Assembly: GCF_029603155.1 (NCBI RefSeq)
Contig: NZ_JAPMUA010000007.1
Coordinates: 62,001 to 126,000, forward strand
DNA: 64,000 bases
Direction: 5' to 3'
Source: Galbibacter pacificus
GTDB lineage: Bacteria > Bacteroidota > Bacteroidia > Flavobacteriales > Flavobacteriaceae
Shown: piece after piece, positions 44,012 to 53,281 of the stretch
Layout: each line of letters starts with the position of its first letter
Numbering within the stretch: the stretch's first letter is position 1
Position numbers and translations under genes: made by a program
The notes under the pieces: generated by a model
Told to the model about the DNA's origin: nothing
What the model saw: the letters and a program-made list of their open reading frames with translations, nothing else
Database searches by the model: none

Positions 44012-46219
44012 TTATTTTTTGATCTTTTCAGATCCCTGAACATCTCCAGCTTTATCTCCCAAGTGTTCGTCTATAAAGTTAGTCATTTTGGTATACAACT
44101 GTAGTCTGGTATTTCCACCATATATTCCATGATTATTGTCTGGATAAATAGCCCAGTCGAATTGCTTATTGGCCTGTATCAATGCTTCGGCCATTCTCAT
44201 GGTATTTTGCACATGTACGTTATCATCGCCAGAGCCATGAATTAATAAATAATCGCCTTTTAACAGTTCGGGGTAACTTAGCGGAGAATTCTCATCGTAA
44301 CCGCTTGCATTTTCCTGTGGTGTTTGCATGTACCTTTCCGTATAAACCGTATCGTAAAATCTCCAGCTGGTAACAGGAGCTACGGCTATTGCCATACTAA
44401 ACACATCGTTTCCTTTTAAAATTGAGTTTGTGCTCATAAAGCCACCATAACTCCATCCCCAAATACCAATTCTATTTGCATCGATATAAGGCAATTCTCC
44501 CAATTTCTTTGCGGCGGCTATTTGGTCTTCAACTTCGTATTTTCCAAGTTCTTTATAGGTTACTTTCTTAAAATCGGCTCCTTTAAACCCTGTTCCCCTA
44601 CCATCTACACAGGCAATTACGTAACCTTTTTCTGCTAGCATTTGGTACCAATAATCATTAGCGCCCATCCAACGGTTTGACACTTGTTGGGAACCCGGCC
44701 CCGAATATTGATACATGAACAATGGATACTCTTTGTTTGGGTCGAAATCCTTGGGTTTTATCATCCACATATTCAATTCGTTCCCATTAATATTAATGGT
44801 CGTAAACTCTTTGGGCGATATTTCATAGCTAGAGACTTTCTTTAACAATGCATCATTATTAACAATCTCCTTTATTTCCTTTCCGTTTTTGCTGTCGTTC
44901 AACGTATACCGGTTTGGCATGGACGCACTAGAAAACGAATTTATGTAGTAACTAAAATCTGCACTAAAAGTAGCGTTATTGGTTCCTTCTTCGCTAGACA
45001 ACCTTTCTTTATCTTTTCCGTTAAGCTTGACAGCATATACGTCCCTGTTAATAGAGCCGTTTTCTACAGACTGATAAAATACGCGGTTGGTTTTCTCATC
45101 GTACCCGTAATAATTGGTTACTTCCCAAGGCCCTTTGGTTACTTGGTTGAGAAGTTTTCCTTCTTTGCTGTAATGATAAATATGATTAAACCCATCTTTC
45201 TCGCTTGTCCATATAAAGCTATTGTCGTTTAAAAAAGTTAGGTTATCGGTAATATCTATATAAGCTTTATCGGTTTCGTGCAACACTACATTTGTCCCTT
45301 TTTTAAGATTGTGGAAATACAGTTTTATATCGTTTTGATGACGGTTCATTACCTGTACGCTCAATACGTCTTCGTTATTGGTCCACTGAATTCTAGGAAT
45401 GTAATAAGCCTCTCCAAGATCGACTTTTTGGGTCTTTTTCGAACCCAGCTCGTAGGTAAACAAGCTAACTTCCGAATTATCCTCGCCAGCTTTTGGGTAC
45501 TTAAAAACTTGCTCTGTAGGATATAAGGTCTCGCCATATATATCCATGGAAAATTCCGGCACCTTACTTTCGTCAAAGCGGATAAATGTCAAATGCGTTC
45601 CGGTTTTATTCCAATCGAAAGCCCTTACCAGGGAAAATTCTTCCTCATAAACCCAATCGGTTACGCCATTTATGATTTTATTTTTTTCGCCATCGGTGGT
45701 TACCTGTACTGTTGTATTGTTTTTTAGGTCTTTTATGTAGATATTGTTTTTAAAAACATAAGCCACTTTAGAAGCATCGGGAGAAAAAGTAGGTTCCTGG
45801 ATTTTATCTTCAGAAATAAGTTTTAATTCTTTCGATGCAATATCATATACATAATATTTCCCTAGCCTCGATCTCCTAAAGATAGGTTCAACATTGGTAG
45901 CGAGGATTAATTTGGACTCGTCCTTACTAAATGTATAGGATGAAAAATTGTCGATTCCATCCAAGTTTGAAGAAGAAACAATTGTCTCTACCTTTTCCAA
46001 CGTTTGGTAATTATATTTATCTATGGAAGAACTTTTGGCGGTTCGATCGAAGTTTAAAACCGTGTACTGCTTCCCGTTTTTCATGGAATGCAGCACGTCC
46101 ATGCCTTCAGTACGAAATGCACCTCCCCATATTTCTTCTAATGTAATTTTCTGATTTTGAGCGGTTGTGAGGGATATCAAACCAACAAAAAGTAGGATAA
46201 ACGTATAATGTCTCTTCAT
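44012..46219 (-). CDS. S9 family prolyl dipeptidyl peptidase (DPP-IV-like)
   Basis: A 735-residue exported peptidase: signal peptide MKRHYTFILLFVGLISLTTA, an N-terminal eight-bladed propeller (DPPIV_N), and a C-terminal alpha/beta hydrolase domain. Catalytic Ser is in GWSYGGF, Asp in GSGDDNVH and His in NNHGIYG. The substrate-binding DWVYEEEF double-Glu motif typical of DPP-IV is present, indicating cleavage of N-terminal dipeptides (X-Pro type). The two POT dipeptide transporters downstream fit this role. Divergent from the HMG-CoA reductase gene. Confidence 0.92.
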   Translation of the reverse strand: MKRHYTFILLFVGLISLTTAQNQKITLEEIWGGAFRTEGMDVLHSMKNGKQYTVLNFDRTAKSSSIDKYNYQTLEKVETIVSSSNLDGIDNFSSYTFSKDESKLILATNVEPIFRRSRLGKYYVYDIASKELKLISEDKIQEPTFSPDASKVAYVFKNNIYIKDLKNNTTVQVTTDGEKNKIINGVTDWVYEEEFSLVRAFDWNKTGTHLTFIRFDESKVPEFSMDIYGETLYPTEQVFKYPKAGEDNSEVSLFTYELGSKKTQKVDLGEAYYIPRIQWTNNEDVLSVQVMNRHQNDIKLYFHNLKKGTNVVLHETDKAYIDITDNLTFLNDNSFIWTSEKDGFNHIYHYSKEGKLLNQVTKGPWEVTNYYGYDEKTNRVFYQSVENGSINRDVYAVKLNGKDKERLSSEEGTNNATFSADFSYYINSFSSASMPNRYTLNDSKNGKEIKEIVNNDALLKKVSSYEISPKEFTTININGNELNMWMIKPKDFDPNKEYPLFMYQYSGPGSQQVSNRWMGANDYWYQMLAEKGYVIACVDGRGTGFKGADFKKVTYKELGKYEVEDQIAAAKKLGELPYIDANRIGIWGWSYGGFMSTNSILKGNDVFSMAIAVAPVTSWRFYDTVYTERYMQTPQENASGYDENSPLSYPELLKGDYLLIHGSGDDNVHVQNTMRMAEALIQANKQFDWAIYPDNNHGIYGGNTRLQLYTKMTNFIDEHLGDKAGDVQGSEKIKK

Positions 46220-46405
46220 TAACTGTTATGTATTGATTAAAAAACCGTCAAGTTTACTAAAAATTTCACAAATTCCGCAACTTTTAGCGTTAAACATTGC
46301 CCTGTGGCTTAAATTGAAAACTTTTAAAGATAAAAGCACTTCGTTTCCTCATCAATTCCCCATTCTTTATTGTGGACGGTAAAACAAGCCTTTGTTCTTA
46401 ATCCT

Positions 46406-46413
46406 TATATTTG
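46406..46413 (+). promoter_or_regulatory. -7 element for the HMG-CoA reductase gene
   Basis: TATATTTG matches TAnnTTTG and lies 22 bp before the ATG at 46436. It falls inside the longer in-frame extension, supporting the downstream start. No good -33 TTTG is seen. Confidence 0.5.
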
Positions 46414-46435
46414 CGGTAAATTAGCAAACAACAAA

Positions 46436-47776
46436 ATGACATTACCCGTAAACGGATTTTCTAAACTTTCTAAAGAAGAAAAGATTACCTGGTTAGCCGA
46501 CCAACACTTTTTAAACAAAGAAGAAGGCATAAAAACCATTAAACAATATTGGAACACCAACGAGCAATTACAGGTGCTTCACGATGAGTTTATAGAAAAT
46601 ACCATTACTAATTTTTACCTTCCGTTGGGCATTGCCCCCAACTTTTTAATTAATGGCCAATACCATACCATTCCCATGGCAATTGAAGAAAGTTCGGTAG
46701 TAGCGGCGGCAGGAAAAGCAGCTAAATATTGGCAAAAAAGAGGCGGTTTTAAAGCCAATGTTTTGGGCACCGAAAAAATTGGACAAGTACATTTTATGTA
46801 TTCCGGGGCTTTTGCCAAACTGAATGATTTCTTCAACAGCATACAGCCCAAGCTTTTTAAAGCCACCAATAGCATTACGGAGAACATGCAAAAACGCGGT
46901 GGCGGGATAACCTCTATAGAACTTCGGGACAAAACCAACAAGCTCGATAATTATTACCAGTTGCATTGCTCTTTTGAAACGCTTGACGCTATGGGGGCTA
47001 ATTTTATCAACTCCTGTCTGGAAACAATTGCCAAAACTTTTAAAAAAGAAGCTCAAAATTTTGACGGTTTTACTTCGGAAGAAAAAGACATCCAGATAGT
47101 AATGAGCATCTTGTCTAATTACGTACCAAATTGCACGGTACGGGCAGAAGTAAGCTGTAAAATTGAAGATCTAAATGAAGACAAGGACATGCCACCTAAA
47201 CAATTTGCCGAAAAATTTGTCCGTGCCTTTGCTATTGCCAATGCAGACCCGCATCGGGCAGTTACGCACAATAAAGGCATCATGAACGGCATTGATGCCG
47301 TTGTTTTGGCAACCGGAAACGATTTTAGGGCGGTTGAGGCAGGCGTGCATGCCTATGCAAGTAAAAATGGCTCCTACCAAAGTTTGACCAATGCCCGTGT
47401 TGACGGGGACACTTTTTATTTTTGGATTGAAATACCCTTGGCGTTGGGCACCGTTGGCGGGCTCACAAATTTACATCCACTCGTAAAGCTATCCCTGGAA
47501 ATACTGGAAAACCCTTCTGCCAAGGAATTAATGAAAATCGTGGCCGTTGCTGGACTCGCACAAAACTTTGCCGCAGTTCGTTCTCTCATTACCGAAGGCA
47601 TACAAAAAGGACACATGAAAATGCATCTTTTGAACATTCTTAATCAATTAGGCGCTTCAGAAGAAGAAAAAAAATATTTCATTAAATTTTATAAAGACAA
47701 AACCATTACTCACAGCAATGTGATTAATGAATTTAATTCTTTAAGAAGCAAGAATGACTCATCAATACCGAAGTAA
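46436..47776 (+). CDS. Hydroxymethylglutaryl-CoA reductase (class II-like)
   Basis: A 446-residue HMG-CoA reductase. Motifs: ENMQKRGGGITSIELRDKT, DAMGANFINSCLET, the catalytic Lys/Asp region THNKGIMNGIDAVVLATGND, and GTVGGLTNLHPL. It reduces HMG-CoA to mevalonate (or the reverse). The frame is open 66 bp upstream, but a promoter element lies there. It overlaps the GHMP kinase gene by 23 bp; together they supply the mevalonate route to isoprenoids, which flavobacteria use instead of the MEP pathway. Confidence 0.92.
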   Translation: MTLPVNGFSKLSKEEKITWLADQHFLNKEEGIKTIKQYWNTNEQLQVLHDEFIENTITNFYLPLGIAPNFLINGQYHTIPMAIEESSVVAAAGKAAKYWQKRGGFKANVLGTEKIGQVHFMYSGAFAKLNDFFNSIQPKLFKATNSITENMQKRGGGITSIELRDKTNKLDNYYQLHCSFETLDAMGANFINSCLETIAKTFKKEAQNFDGFTSEEKDIQIVMSILSNYVPNCTVRAEVSCKIEDLNEDKDMPPKQFAEKFVRAFAIANADPHRAVTHNKGIMNGIDAVVLATGNDFRAVEAGVHAYASKNGSYQSLTNARVDGDTFYFWIEIPLALGTVGGLTNLHPLVKLSLEILENPSAKELMKIVAVAGLAQNFAAVRSLITEGIQKGHMKMHLLNILNQLGASEEEKKYFIKFYKDKTITHSNVINEFNSLRSKNDSSIPK

Positions 47777-48692
47777 CGGGAAATTATTAATAACAGGCGA
47801 ATATGTGGTACTGGATGGGGCATTAAGCTTGGCTTTACCGTGCAGGTCCGGGCAAACATTAACCGTCGTGGAAACCAACCACGACCTACTGTCCTGGAAA
47901 GCCCTTGACCATAAAGACAATGTTTGGTTTTCGGCTAAAATAGATTTTTTTAAGTTGAAGGGATTCTCTGTAAACTGCATTGTTGAAACCAGCGACCCCC
48001 AAAAAGCAAAAACCCTGATTGCCATCCTTACCGAAGCCATAAAGCTCAACCCCGGCTTTTTAAAAAATGCCGAAGGGATCGAAGCCGTTACAAAACTTGA
48101 ATTTCCACAAAATTGGGGTTTGGGATCATCTTCTACATTGATCAACAATATTGCATCTTGGGCACAAGTTGATGCCTTTGCATTGTTGTGGAACAGTTTT
48201 TCGGGCAGTGGTTACGATATAGCATGCGCACAAAACAATACTGCCATTAATTACAAAGTTGCCAACAAACACCCCCAAATAATCCCGGTTGAATTTAACT
48301 CACCTTTTAAGGAGCATCTTTTTTTTGTTCATCTAAACAAAAAGCAAAACAGCCGGGAAGGAATTGAACACTATAAAAAGGTCACTAAAGCCGGCAAAAA
48401 AAGTGCTTCGGTAAAAGCTATTTCTGAGCTCACCAAAAAAATACAGCAAGCACAAACGCTTTCCCTTTTTGAAGAATTACTTAAAGAACACGAAAATATA
48501 ATTGGAGACCTCATTAATTTACCGCCCATAAAACAACGTTTATTTAAAGATTACAAGGGCGCCATAAAAAGTTTAGGCGCTTGGGGCGGGGATTTTATGT
48601 TGGTTACCGGCAATAAAGAAAATGTTTGCCCTTACTTTAAGAATAAAGGATATAACACCATATTTACTTATCAGGAAATAATATTGAGTTAA
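47754..48692 (+). CDS. GHMP kinase of the GYDIA type (mevalonate pathway)
   Basis: A 312-residue GHMP-superfamily kinase: N-terminal GKLLITGEYVVLDGALSLAL, the ATP loop NWGLGSSSTLINN near residue 122, and the SGSGYDIA motif near 148 that names the family. Overlap with the HMG-CoA reductase gene and its position indicate a mevalonate, phosphomevalonate or mevalonate-diphosphate step; which one is not resolved from sequence. Confidence 0.85.
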   Translation: MTHQYRSNGKLLITGEYVVLDGALSLALPCRSGQTLTVVETNHDLLSWKALDHKDNVWFSAKIDFFKLKGFSVNCIVETSDPQKAKTLIAILTEAIKLNPGFLKNAEGIEAVTKLEFPQNWGLGSSSTLINNIASWAQVDAFALLWNSFSGSGYDIACAQNNTAINYKVANKHPQIIPVEFNSPFKEHLFFVHLNKKQNSREGIEHYKKVTKAGKKSASVKAISELTKKIQQAQTLSLFEELLKEHENIIGDLINLPPIKQRLFKDYKGAIKSLGAWGGDFMLVTGNKENVCPYFKNKGYNTIFTYQEIILS

Positions 48693-48758
48693 CATGCGTT
48701 TCGATATAGTAATGCATGTTAAGCTAAATTCGCAACTAAACTCACAGCTTTTTTGCAA

Positions 48759-48784
48759 CAAAAAAAGCTCCCCGGTAAGGGAGC
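48759..48784 (-). terminator. Terminator of ppiD
   Basis: GCTCCC (48767-48772) pairs with GGGAGC (48779-48784) with a 6-nt loop; the A-run on the left gives a T-tract on the minus strand. Confidence 0.6.
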
Positions 48785-48844
48785 CCTCTCTACTTAATTT
48801 ATTTGAGTTAGCTTAAGTATGTTCTATTAACCTAAGTTCGATTA

Positions 48845-50950
48845 TTAATAAATATCGGCTCTTTCGTCTTCAATATCTGCGGCATCTTTTAAAGCATTGT
48901 ACGCTGCAAAATTTGCCCTGTTTCTATTTAATGTTTTCTGGGAATTGGCATACGTTGCATAGTTATCCAAAGAAGGTGCAATTTCTTTTTTGGTAACCGA
49001 CACCATAAACACGCCGTTTTCTCCCTCGATAAGCGATGAGTTTTCGCCTTCAGACAATCCCATGGCTACCCCAACAACCTTTGGCTCCCTTCCGGCTCCA
49101 GAAATGGTTGGCGTTTTCATGGTAAGCCCCGTGGCTCCAGAAACATTAACATTATTGCTTTTGGCAAGTTCGTCTATGGATTTACCTGCATTTTGTTCCA
49201 TTATCATGGCCGCCTTCTTTTGCTTTCTTAATATTGGCAATACCCTTGCCGAAGCATCTTTTGCTGTGGCCAGGCCTTCTTTTCTTTTTCCGGTAAGTTG
49301 TATTACAGCGTACCCGTTTGGTGTGTTAAATCGCTTAACATCGCCTACTTCGGTATCGGCATTGAAAGCCCATTGCACAATGCCTCGTTGGTTACCAATT
49401 CCAGGAATGTTCTCGTCGAGCGCCTTTACTTGGTTTACCGGACGAACCGTATAATTTGAAGATTTTGCCTCTTCTTGAAAATCTCCGGAAACAGCCGCCA
49501 TTTGAAACTTGGTGGTTGCGGTAAACAAATCGTTTATTGTATTCTCTGAAGGTTCAATTTCTCTAGCTATGGTAGCTATTTGAACCACATCGTATTTGTC
49601 GTCTATTTTAATAACGTGGTATCCAAATTGGGTTTCAACTACACCAATAGAGCCTATAGGATTATCAAAAATATAATCGTTGAAAGCCGGAACCATTTGC
49701 CCTTCTGGAATATTATCGTATGTTCCACCTTTGGAAGCAGAACCGGGGTCTTCAGAATTATCCCTGGCCAGTGCGGCAAAATCATCTGGGTTGGCCTTTA
49801 CTTTAGCCAAAATCTCATCGGCTTTTGCTTTTGCCTCTTCTTTTGTTCTAGATTCTTTTGGCTGGGCACCTGCCCCATCGTATGAAATTAAAATATGACT
49901 GGCTTTTACAGATCCACCTTCTTTTTTATGGACCATTCTGCTAAGTTTATAGAAATTGCCGTCTTTATACGGGCCAAAAACCCCACCCACCGGAAGGTTA
50001 TAAAGGGTATCTGCAAATGCTGCCGGAAGCTGTGCTTTGGTAACATATGTAGTGTCGAACTTAATGTCGGAATTTCTATTTACAAAATCCCTTAAATCTG
50101 TTGTTGTTTTAAACCCGGCTACTGTATCGTCAGCCTTTGTTGCTTCGTTATAAACAATAGAATTCTTTAAAAGCTTGGAAAGGTCGTTTTCTATTTCCTT
50201 AACGTCATCATCAGATGCTTTTTCTTCAAAATACACATAACGAACGTCTCTTGAAGATTCCTGCTTGAACTCATTTTCATGTTTTTTGACATACGATTCT
50301 ATTTCACTATCGGAAACATTTACGGTACTGTCAGGAATGGATGTGTAAGGTATTTTTACATATTTTACATCTACCTTATCGGTTTCCAAGTGATAGGCAA
50401 GTTCTCCTTCTTTTAAAGTAGAACCTACTCCCGCTTTGATAAGGTTAAAGTAAGATTGTTCTTTTGATGCATTGATAAGGGCATCTTCCTGCATTTTCCA
50501 TTGCTGATACCCTGCTGGATTGTTTGCCTTTAGGTTGGCTATAAATTCTATGAATTTACCTTCGTCGAAAACCCCGGCTTCGTTTTGAAACGTTGGGTCT
50601 GAAGCAAAAGCTGGATTTGCTTTTACTACTTCCAATATTTGGTCTTTTTCAATATTTATCCCAAGATCTTCGTATTGTTGACCAAGCACAATTCCTCTCA
50701 CTTCCTGGTTCCAAACCTGATTTACCACTTGAACCGTAGTAGCATTTGCGCCATATCTTCTCGACATGTTCTCCACCTTGTACGCAAAATCCTGACGTAA
50801 AATAGGTTCTCCATTTACCTCTCCAACAGTTGATTTTCCGGTACCGGAATTTTTACTAAAAATACCGGAAATAACAAATGCAAATAAAGCCAATCCAATT
50901 ACAAGGATAAGAAATAAAGACCGACTTCTAATTTTTTCTAGAATTGCCAT
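48845..50950 (-). CDS. ppiD: PpiD/SurA-like peptidyl-prolyl isomerase, membrane anchored
   Basis: A 701-residue protein with one N-terminal membrane helix (about residues 12-31), a SurA-N-like helical domain with ILRQDFAYKVE, and a parvulin (PPIC) domain near residues 345-465 (ASHILISYDG, FAALARDNSEDPGS, FGYHVIKID). A second degenerate parvulin-like region follows. It acts as a periplasmic folding helper at the exit of the Sec channel. It ends a minus-strand run but has a 175-bp gap from the CorC gene, so it may have its own promoter. Confidence 0.88.
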   Translation of the reverse strand: MAILEKIRSRSLFLILVIGLALFAFVISGIFSKNSGTGKSTVGEVNGEPILRQDFAYKVENMSRRYGANATTVQVVNQVWNQEVRGIVLGQQYEDLGINIEKDQILEVVKANPAFASDPTFQNEAGVFDEGKFIEFIANLKANNPAGYQQWKMQEDALINASKEQSYFNLIKAGVGSTLKEGELAYHLETDKVDVKYVKIPYTSIPDSTVNVSDSEIESYVKKHENEFKQESSRDVRYVYFEEKASDDDVKEIENDLSKLLKNSIVYNEATKADDTVAGFKTTTDLRDFVNRNSDIKFDTTYVTKAQLPAAFADTLYNLPVGGVFGPYKDGNFYKLSRMVHKKEGGSVKASHILISYDGAGAQPKESRTKEEAKAKADEILAKVKANPDDFAALARDNSEDPGSASKGGTYDNIPEGQMVPAFNDYIFDNPIGSIGVVETQFGYHVIKIDDKYDVVQIATIAREIEPSENTINDLFTATTKFQMAAVSGDFQEEAKSSNYTVRPVNQVKALDENIPGIGNQRGIVQWAFNADTEVGDVKRFNTPNGYAVIQLTGKRKEGLATAKDASARVLPILRKQKKAAMIMEQNAGKSIDELAKSNNVNVSGATGLTMKTPTISGAGREPKVVGVAMGLSEGENSSLIEGENGVFMVSVTKKEIAPSLDNYATYANSQKTLNRNRANFAAYNALKDAADIEDERADIY

Positions 50951-51125
50951 TTATCAATACTATTTTATAAAATTAATGTGGGCGAAAATACCACTTTTTT
51001 GGAATAATAAAAACCTGAAGGTGCAATTATTGCGCTTTTTGTTTGATATATCGGAAAATTATGTTTCATCAATAATCCAAAATGCCTTGACTGGCTTTTC
51101 CCATTTTAATTCAACCTGATGATTT

Positions 51126-52400
51126 TTATTCTTCTTCCAACACTTTGAGGTGCAACAAATCTATTTTGGTGCTACCAACTTCCAGTACGGTAAATTGGTA
51201 ATTATCAATCGTTACCACTTCTCCTTTTGCCGGGATTTCCCCGATCCTGTTAACGATAAGTCCTCCCAGCGTTTCGTAATTTTCTTCTTCGGGAAGGTCA
51301 AGTTTGTATTCTTCGTTTAAATAATCTACTTCCAGCCTTGCCGAAAACTTAAATTCGGTTTCGCTTATTTGTTCTTCCTGCAAGACAATGCTATCGTGTT
51401 CGTCTTCAATTTCCCCAAAAAGCTCTTCCACAATATCCTCGACGGTCATAATCCCGGATGTCCCGCCATATTCATCTAAAACTACCGCTATGCTTTTTCG
51501 TTTTTTTGTTAGCACTTCGAGCACATCACTTATCAGCATTGTTTCGGGCACATATTCAACGGGCATCATTACATTTTTGATCCCCTGTGGTTTTTTAAAC
51601 AAATCGAAGGAATGCACATACCCTATAATATCGTCTACGGTATCTTTATACACCAGTATTTTTGAATAGCCGGTTTCGGTAAAAAGTTTGCCAAGCCCTT
51701 TGGGCGATTCGTGCAGTTCTACTGCTGTTATTTCTGTTCGGGGCACCATTACTTCCCTTGCTTTTACTTCTGAAAACTCCAGGGCGTTTTGAAAAAGCTG
51801 AATTTCGGAATCTACATCGTCTTCTTCGTCTACGGATTCCATTTGTTCTGAAATATAATCGCCTAATTCTACTTTGCTAAAAGCCAGTTGCACATCGTCC
51901 CCTTTCGATTTAAAAAATACTTTAAGGACAATGTCTGAAATCCAGATAACAAACGATGATATAAATGAGAAAATTATGTAAAAAAAGTATGCCGGCACCG
52001 CAAAGAATTTAAGCAGGCTGTTTGCATAAATCTGAAAAAAAACTTTTGGCAAAAACTCGGCGGTAATTAATATAATGAGTGTTGAAATAACCGTTTGGAC
52101 CAATATTACATCGAAGGGGAGGCTTTCTGCGCCAACATACGACGGGTAAATATAATCAATCAGCAGGTCCCCCATGTAGATACCGTAAACCACTAAAGCG
52201 ATATTATTGCCCACCAACATGGTCGCAATAAATTTTGAAGGCTTTTTAGTAAGTTTTGCAAGGACTTTTGCCAAGAGGCCATCTTGCTTTTTCTCTATTT
52301 CTATATGAATTTTATTGGATGAAACATAGGCTATTTCCATCCCCGAAAAGAAAGCAGAGAGTAAGAGCGAGACGATTATGATTAAAATGGCCATTTCCAT
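51126..52400 (-). CDS. CNNM/CBS/CorC transporter-associated protein (HlyC/CorC family)
   Basis: A 424-residue protein: CNNM domain (DUF21) with four hydrophobic segments (residues ~1-165, opening LIIIVSLLLSAFFSGMEIAY), a CBS pair (~205-325, VMVPRTEITAVE and DVLEVLTKKRKSIAVVLDEYGG) and a CorC_HlyC domain at the C-terminus. Such proteins are linked to Mg2+/Co2+ transport. GldE of gliding bacteria belongs to the same family, but gldD is not adjacent, so that name is not justified. It directly abuts the small membrane protein gene. Confidence 0.88.
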   Translation of the reverse strand: MEMAILIIIVSLLLSAFFSGMEIAYVSSNKIHIEIEKKQDGLLAKVLAKLTKKPSKFIATMLVGNNIALVVYGIYMGDLLIDYIYPSYVGAESLPFDVILVQTVISTLIILITAEFLPKVFFQIYANSLLKFFAVPAYFFYIIFSFISSFVIWISDIVLKVFFKSKGDDVQLAFSKVELGDYISEQMESVDEEDDVDSEIQLFQNALEFSEVKAREVMVPRTEITAVELHESPKGLGKLFTETGYSKILVYKDTVDDIIGYVHSFDLFKKPQGIKNVMMPVEYVPETMLISDVLEVLTKKRKSIAVVLDEYGGTSGIMTVEDIVEELFGEIEDEHDSIVLQEEQISETEFKFSARLEVDYLNEEYKLDLPEEENYETLGGLIVNRIGEIPAKGEVVTIDNYQFTVLEVGSTKIDLLHLKVLEEE

Positions 52401-52601
52401 TTATTCTTTATTTTGCCTATCGCTGAATTTTTTGCGGTAATACCTTCTAAAGAAAAACATCCCCAGGGAAACTATTGCAAAAAACAGAAAAAGGTATGCC
52501 CTGTTTCGGTTTGTTCCCCAAACCTGAACAACTTCAACAATAGAAATAACGGCAACGATAAGATAAGCAATCTCAAAAATCTTAAAATACTTGGTATTCA
52601 T
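52401..52601 (-). CDS. Small two-helix membrane protein
   Basis: A 66-residue protein with two hydrophobic segments (about residues 8-25 and 34-51) and a basic C-terminal tail (RRYYRKKF). Its stop abuts the CorC start and it lies downstream of lptC in the coaX-ppiD run. Unknown function; conserved position is the main support. Confidence 0.7.
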   Translation of the reverse strand: MNTKYFKIFEIAYLIVAVISIVEVVQVWGTNRNRAYLFLFFAIVSLGMFFFRRYYRKKFSDRQNKE

Positions 52602-52692
52602 AACTGTAAATAATAGAAAATAGAATTTCTTTGTTCAAAAATAAAGAAAAGTTGGATATATGTGTGTTTTGCCCCTTAAGTAATTAAAGAAA

Positions 52693-53280
52693 CTATTCGG
52701 TTTTTGGGGCTTCTTCGGTTTTGGTTTCTTCTTTAACAACTGCCGTTCCCGAGTTTCCATGAGAATTTACCACCGTGAACTCTTTGTTGAAATCTATGCC
52801 TATGCCCGTCATGTTCAAGTCGGGGCTATTAAATGTATAAGGGCCTTCGGTAAAAATCCATTGGTTTTTTTGGTCCCAGAACAACTGGTCGGCCAATAAT
52901 TGTTTCCCGTCATAGGTTTTTAGCACCACATCTCCTTTCATGTCTACAAGATCGGACTTGGAATAAAAAATTGCATATTTGGCCGTTATGGTGCTTTTTT
53001 GGTTGGAATCGTCGTAAAAAACCACATGGACCCCTTTGGGAAATTCCTGAAACGGAAAGGTTTGATTGGTATAATCTTCATATAAAGGTCCGCTTACCAC
53101 TGCTTTTAATTTAGTGGAATCGGTATATTTTAGCACAAAATCTTCAGCAACGCCAACAGGCATCTTATTCTGTGCGGTCATTTTTTGCACTTCTTTTAAA
53201 TTACCTTCACATGAAAAAAACATTGTCACAGCAATAACTGTGACAATGTTCAATAATCTATATTTTAACTTTTGTTGCAT
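52693..53280 (-). CDS. lptC: LPS export ABC transporter periplasmic protein LptC
   Basis: A 195-residue LptC-type protein. The N-terminus is a lipoprotein-like signal (lipobox FFSC near residue 24). The OstA-like jellyroll follows: YEDYTNQTFPFQEFPKGVHV, AKYAIFYSKSDLVDMKGDV and WIFTEGPY, given in part. It passes LPS from the LptFG transporter to LptA. The C-terminus is low-complexity (Thr, Glu, Pro). It starts 1 bp after the TPR gene stop. Confidence 0.85.
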   Translation of the reverse strand: MQQKLKYRLLNIVTVIAVTMFFSCEGNLKEVQKMTAQNKMPVGVAEDFVLKYTDSTKLKAVVSGPLYEDYTNQTFPFQEFPKGVHVVFYDDSNQKSTITAKYAIFYSKSDLVDMKGDVVLKTYDGKQLLADQLFWDQKNQWIFTEGPYTFNSPDLNMTGIGIDFNKEFTVVNSHGNSGTAVVKEETKTEEAPKTE

Positions 53281-53281
53281 C

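Noticed and set aside
51126..52400. Naming the CorC-family gene gldE
   Set aside because: GldE belongs to the same family, but gldD is not adjacent and the coaX-lptC neighbourhood fits a general CorC/HlyC paralog.
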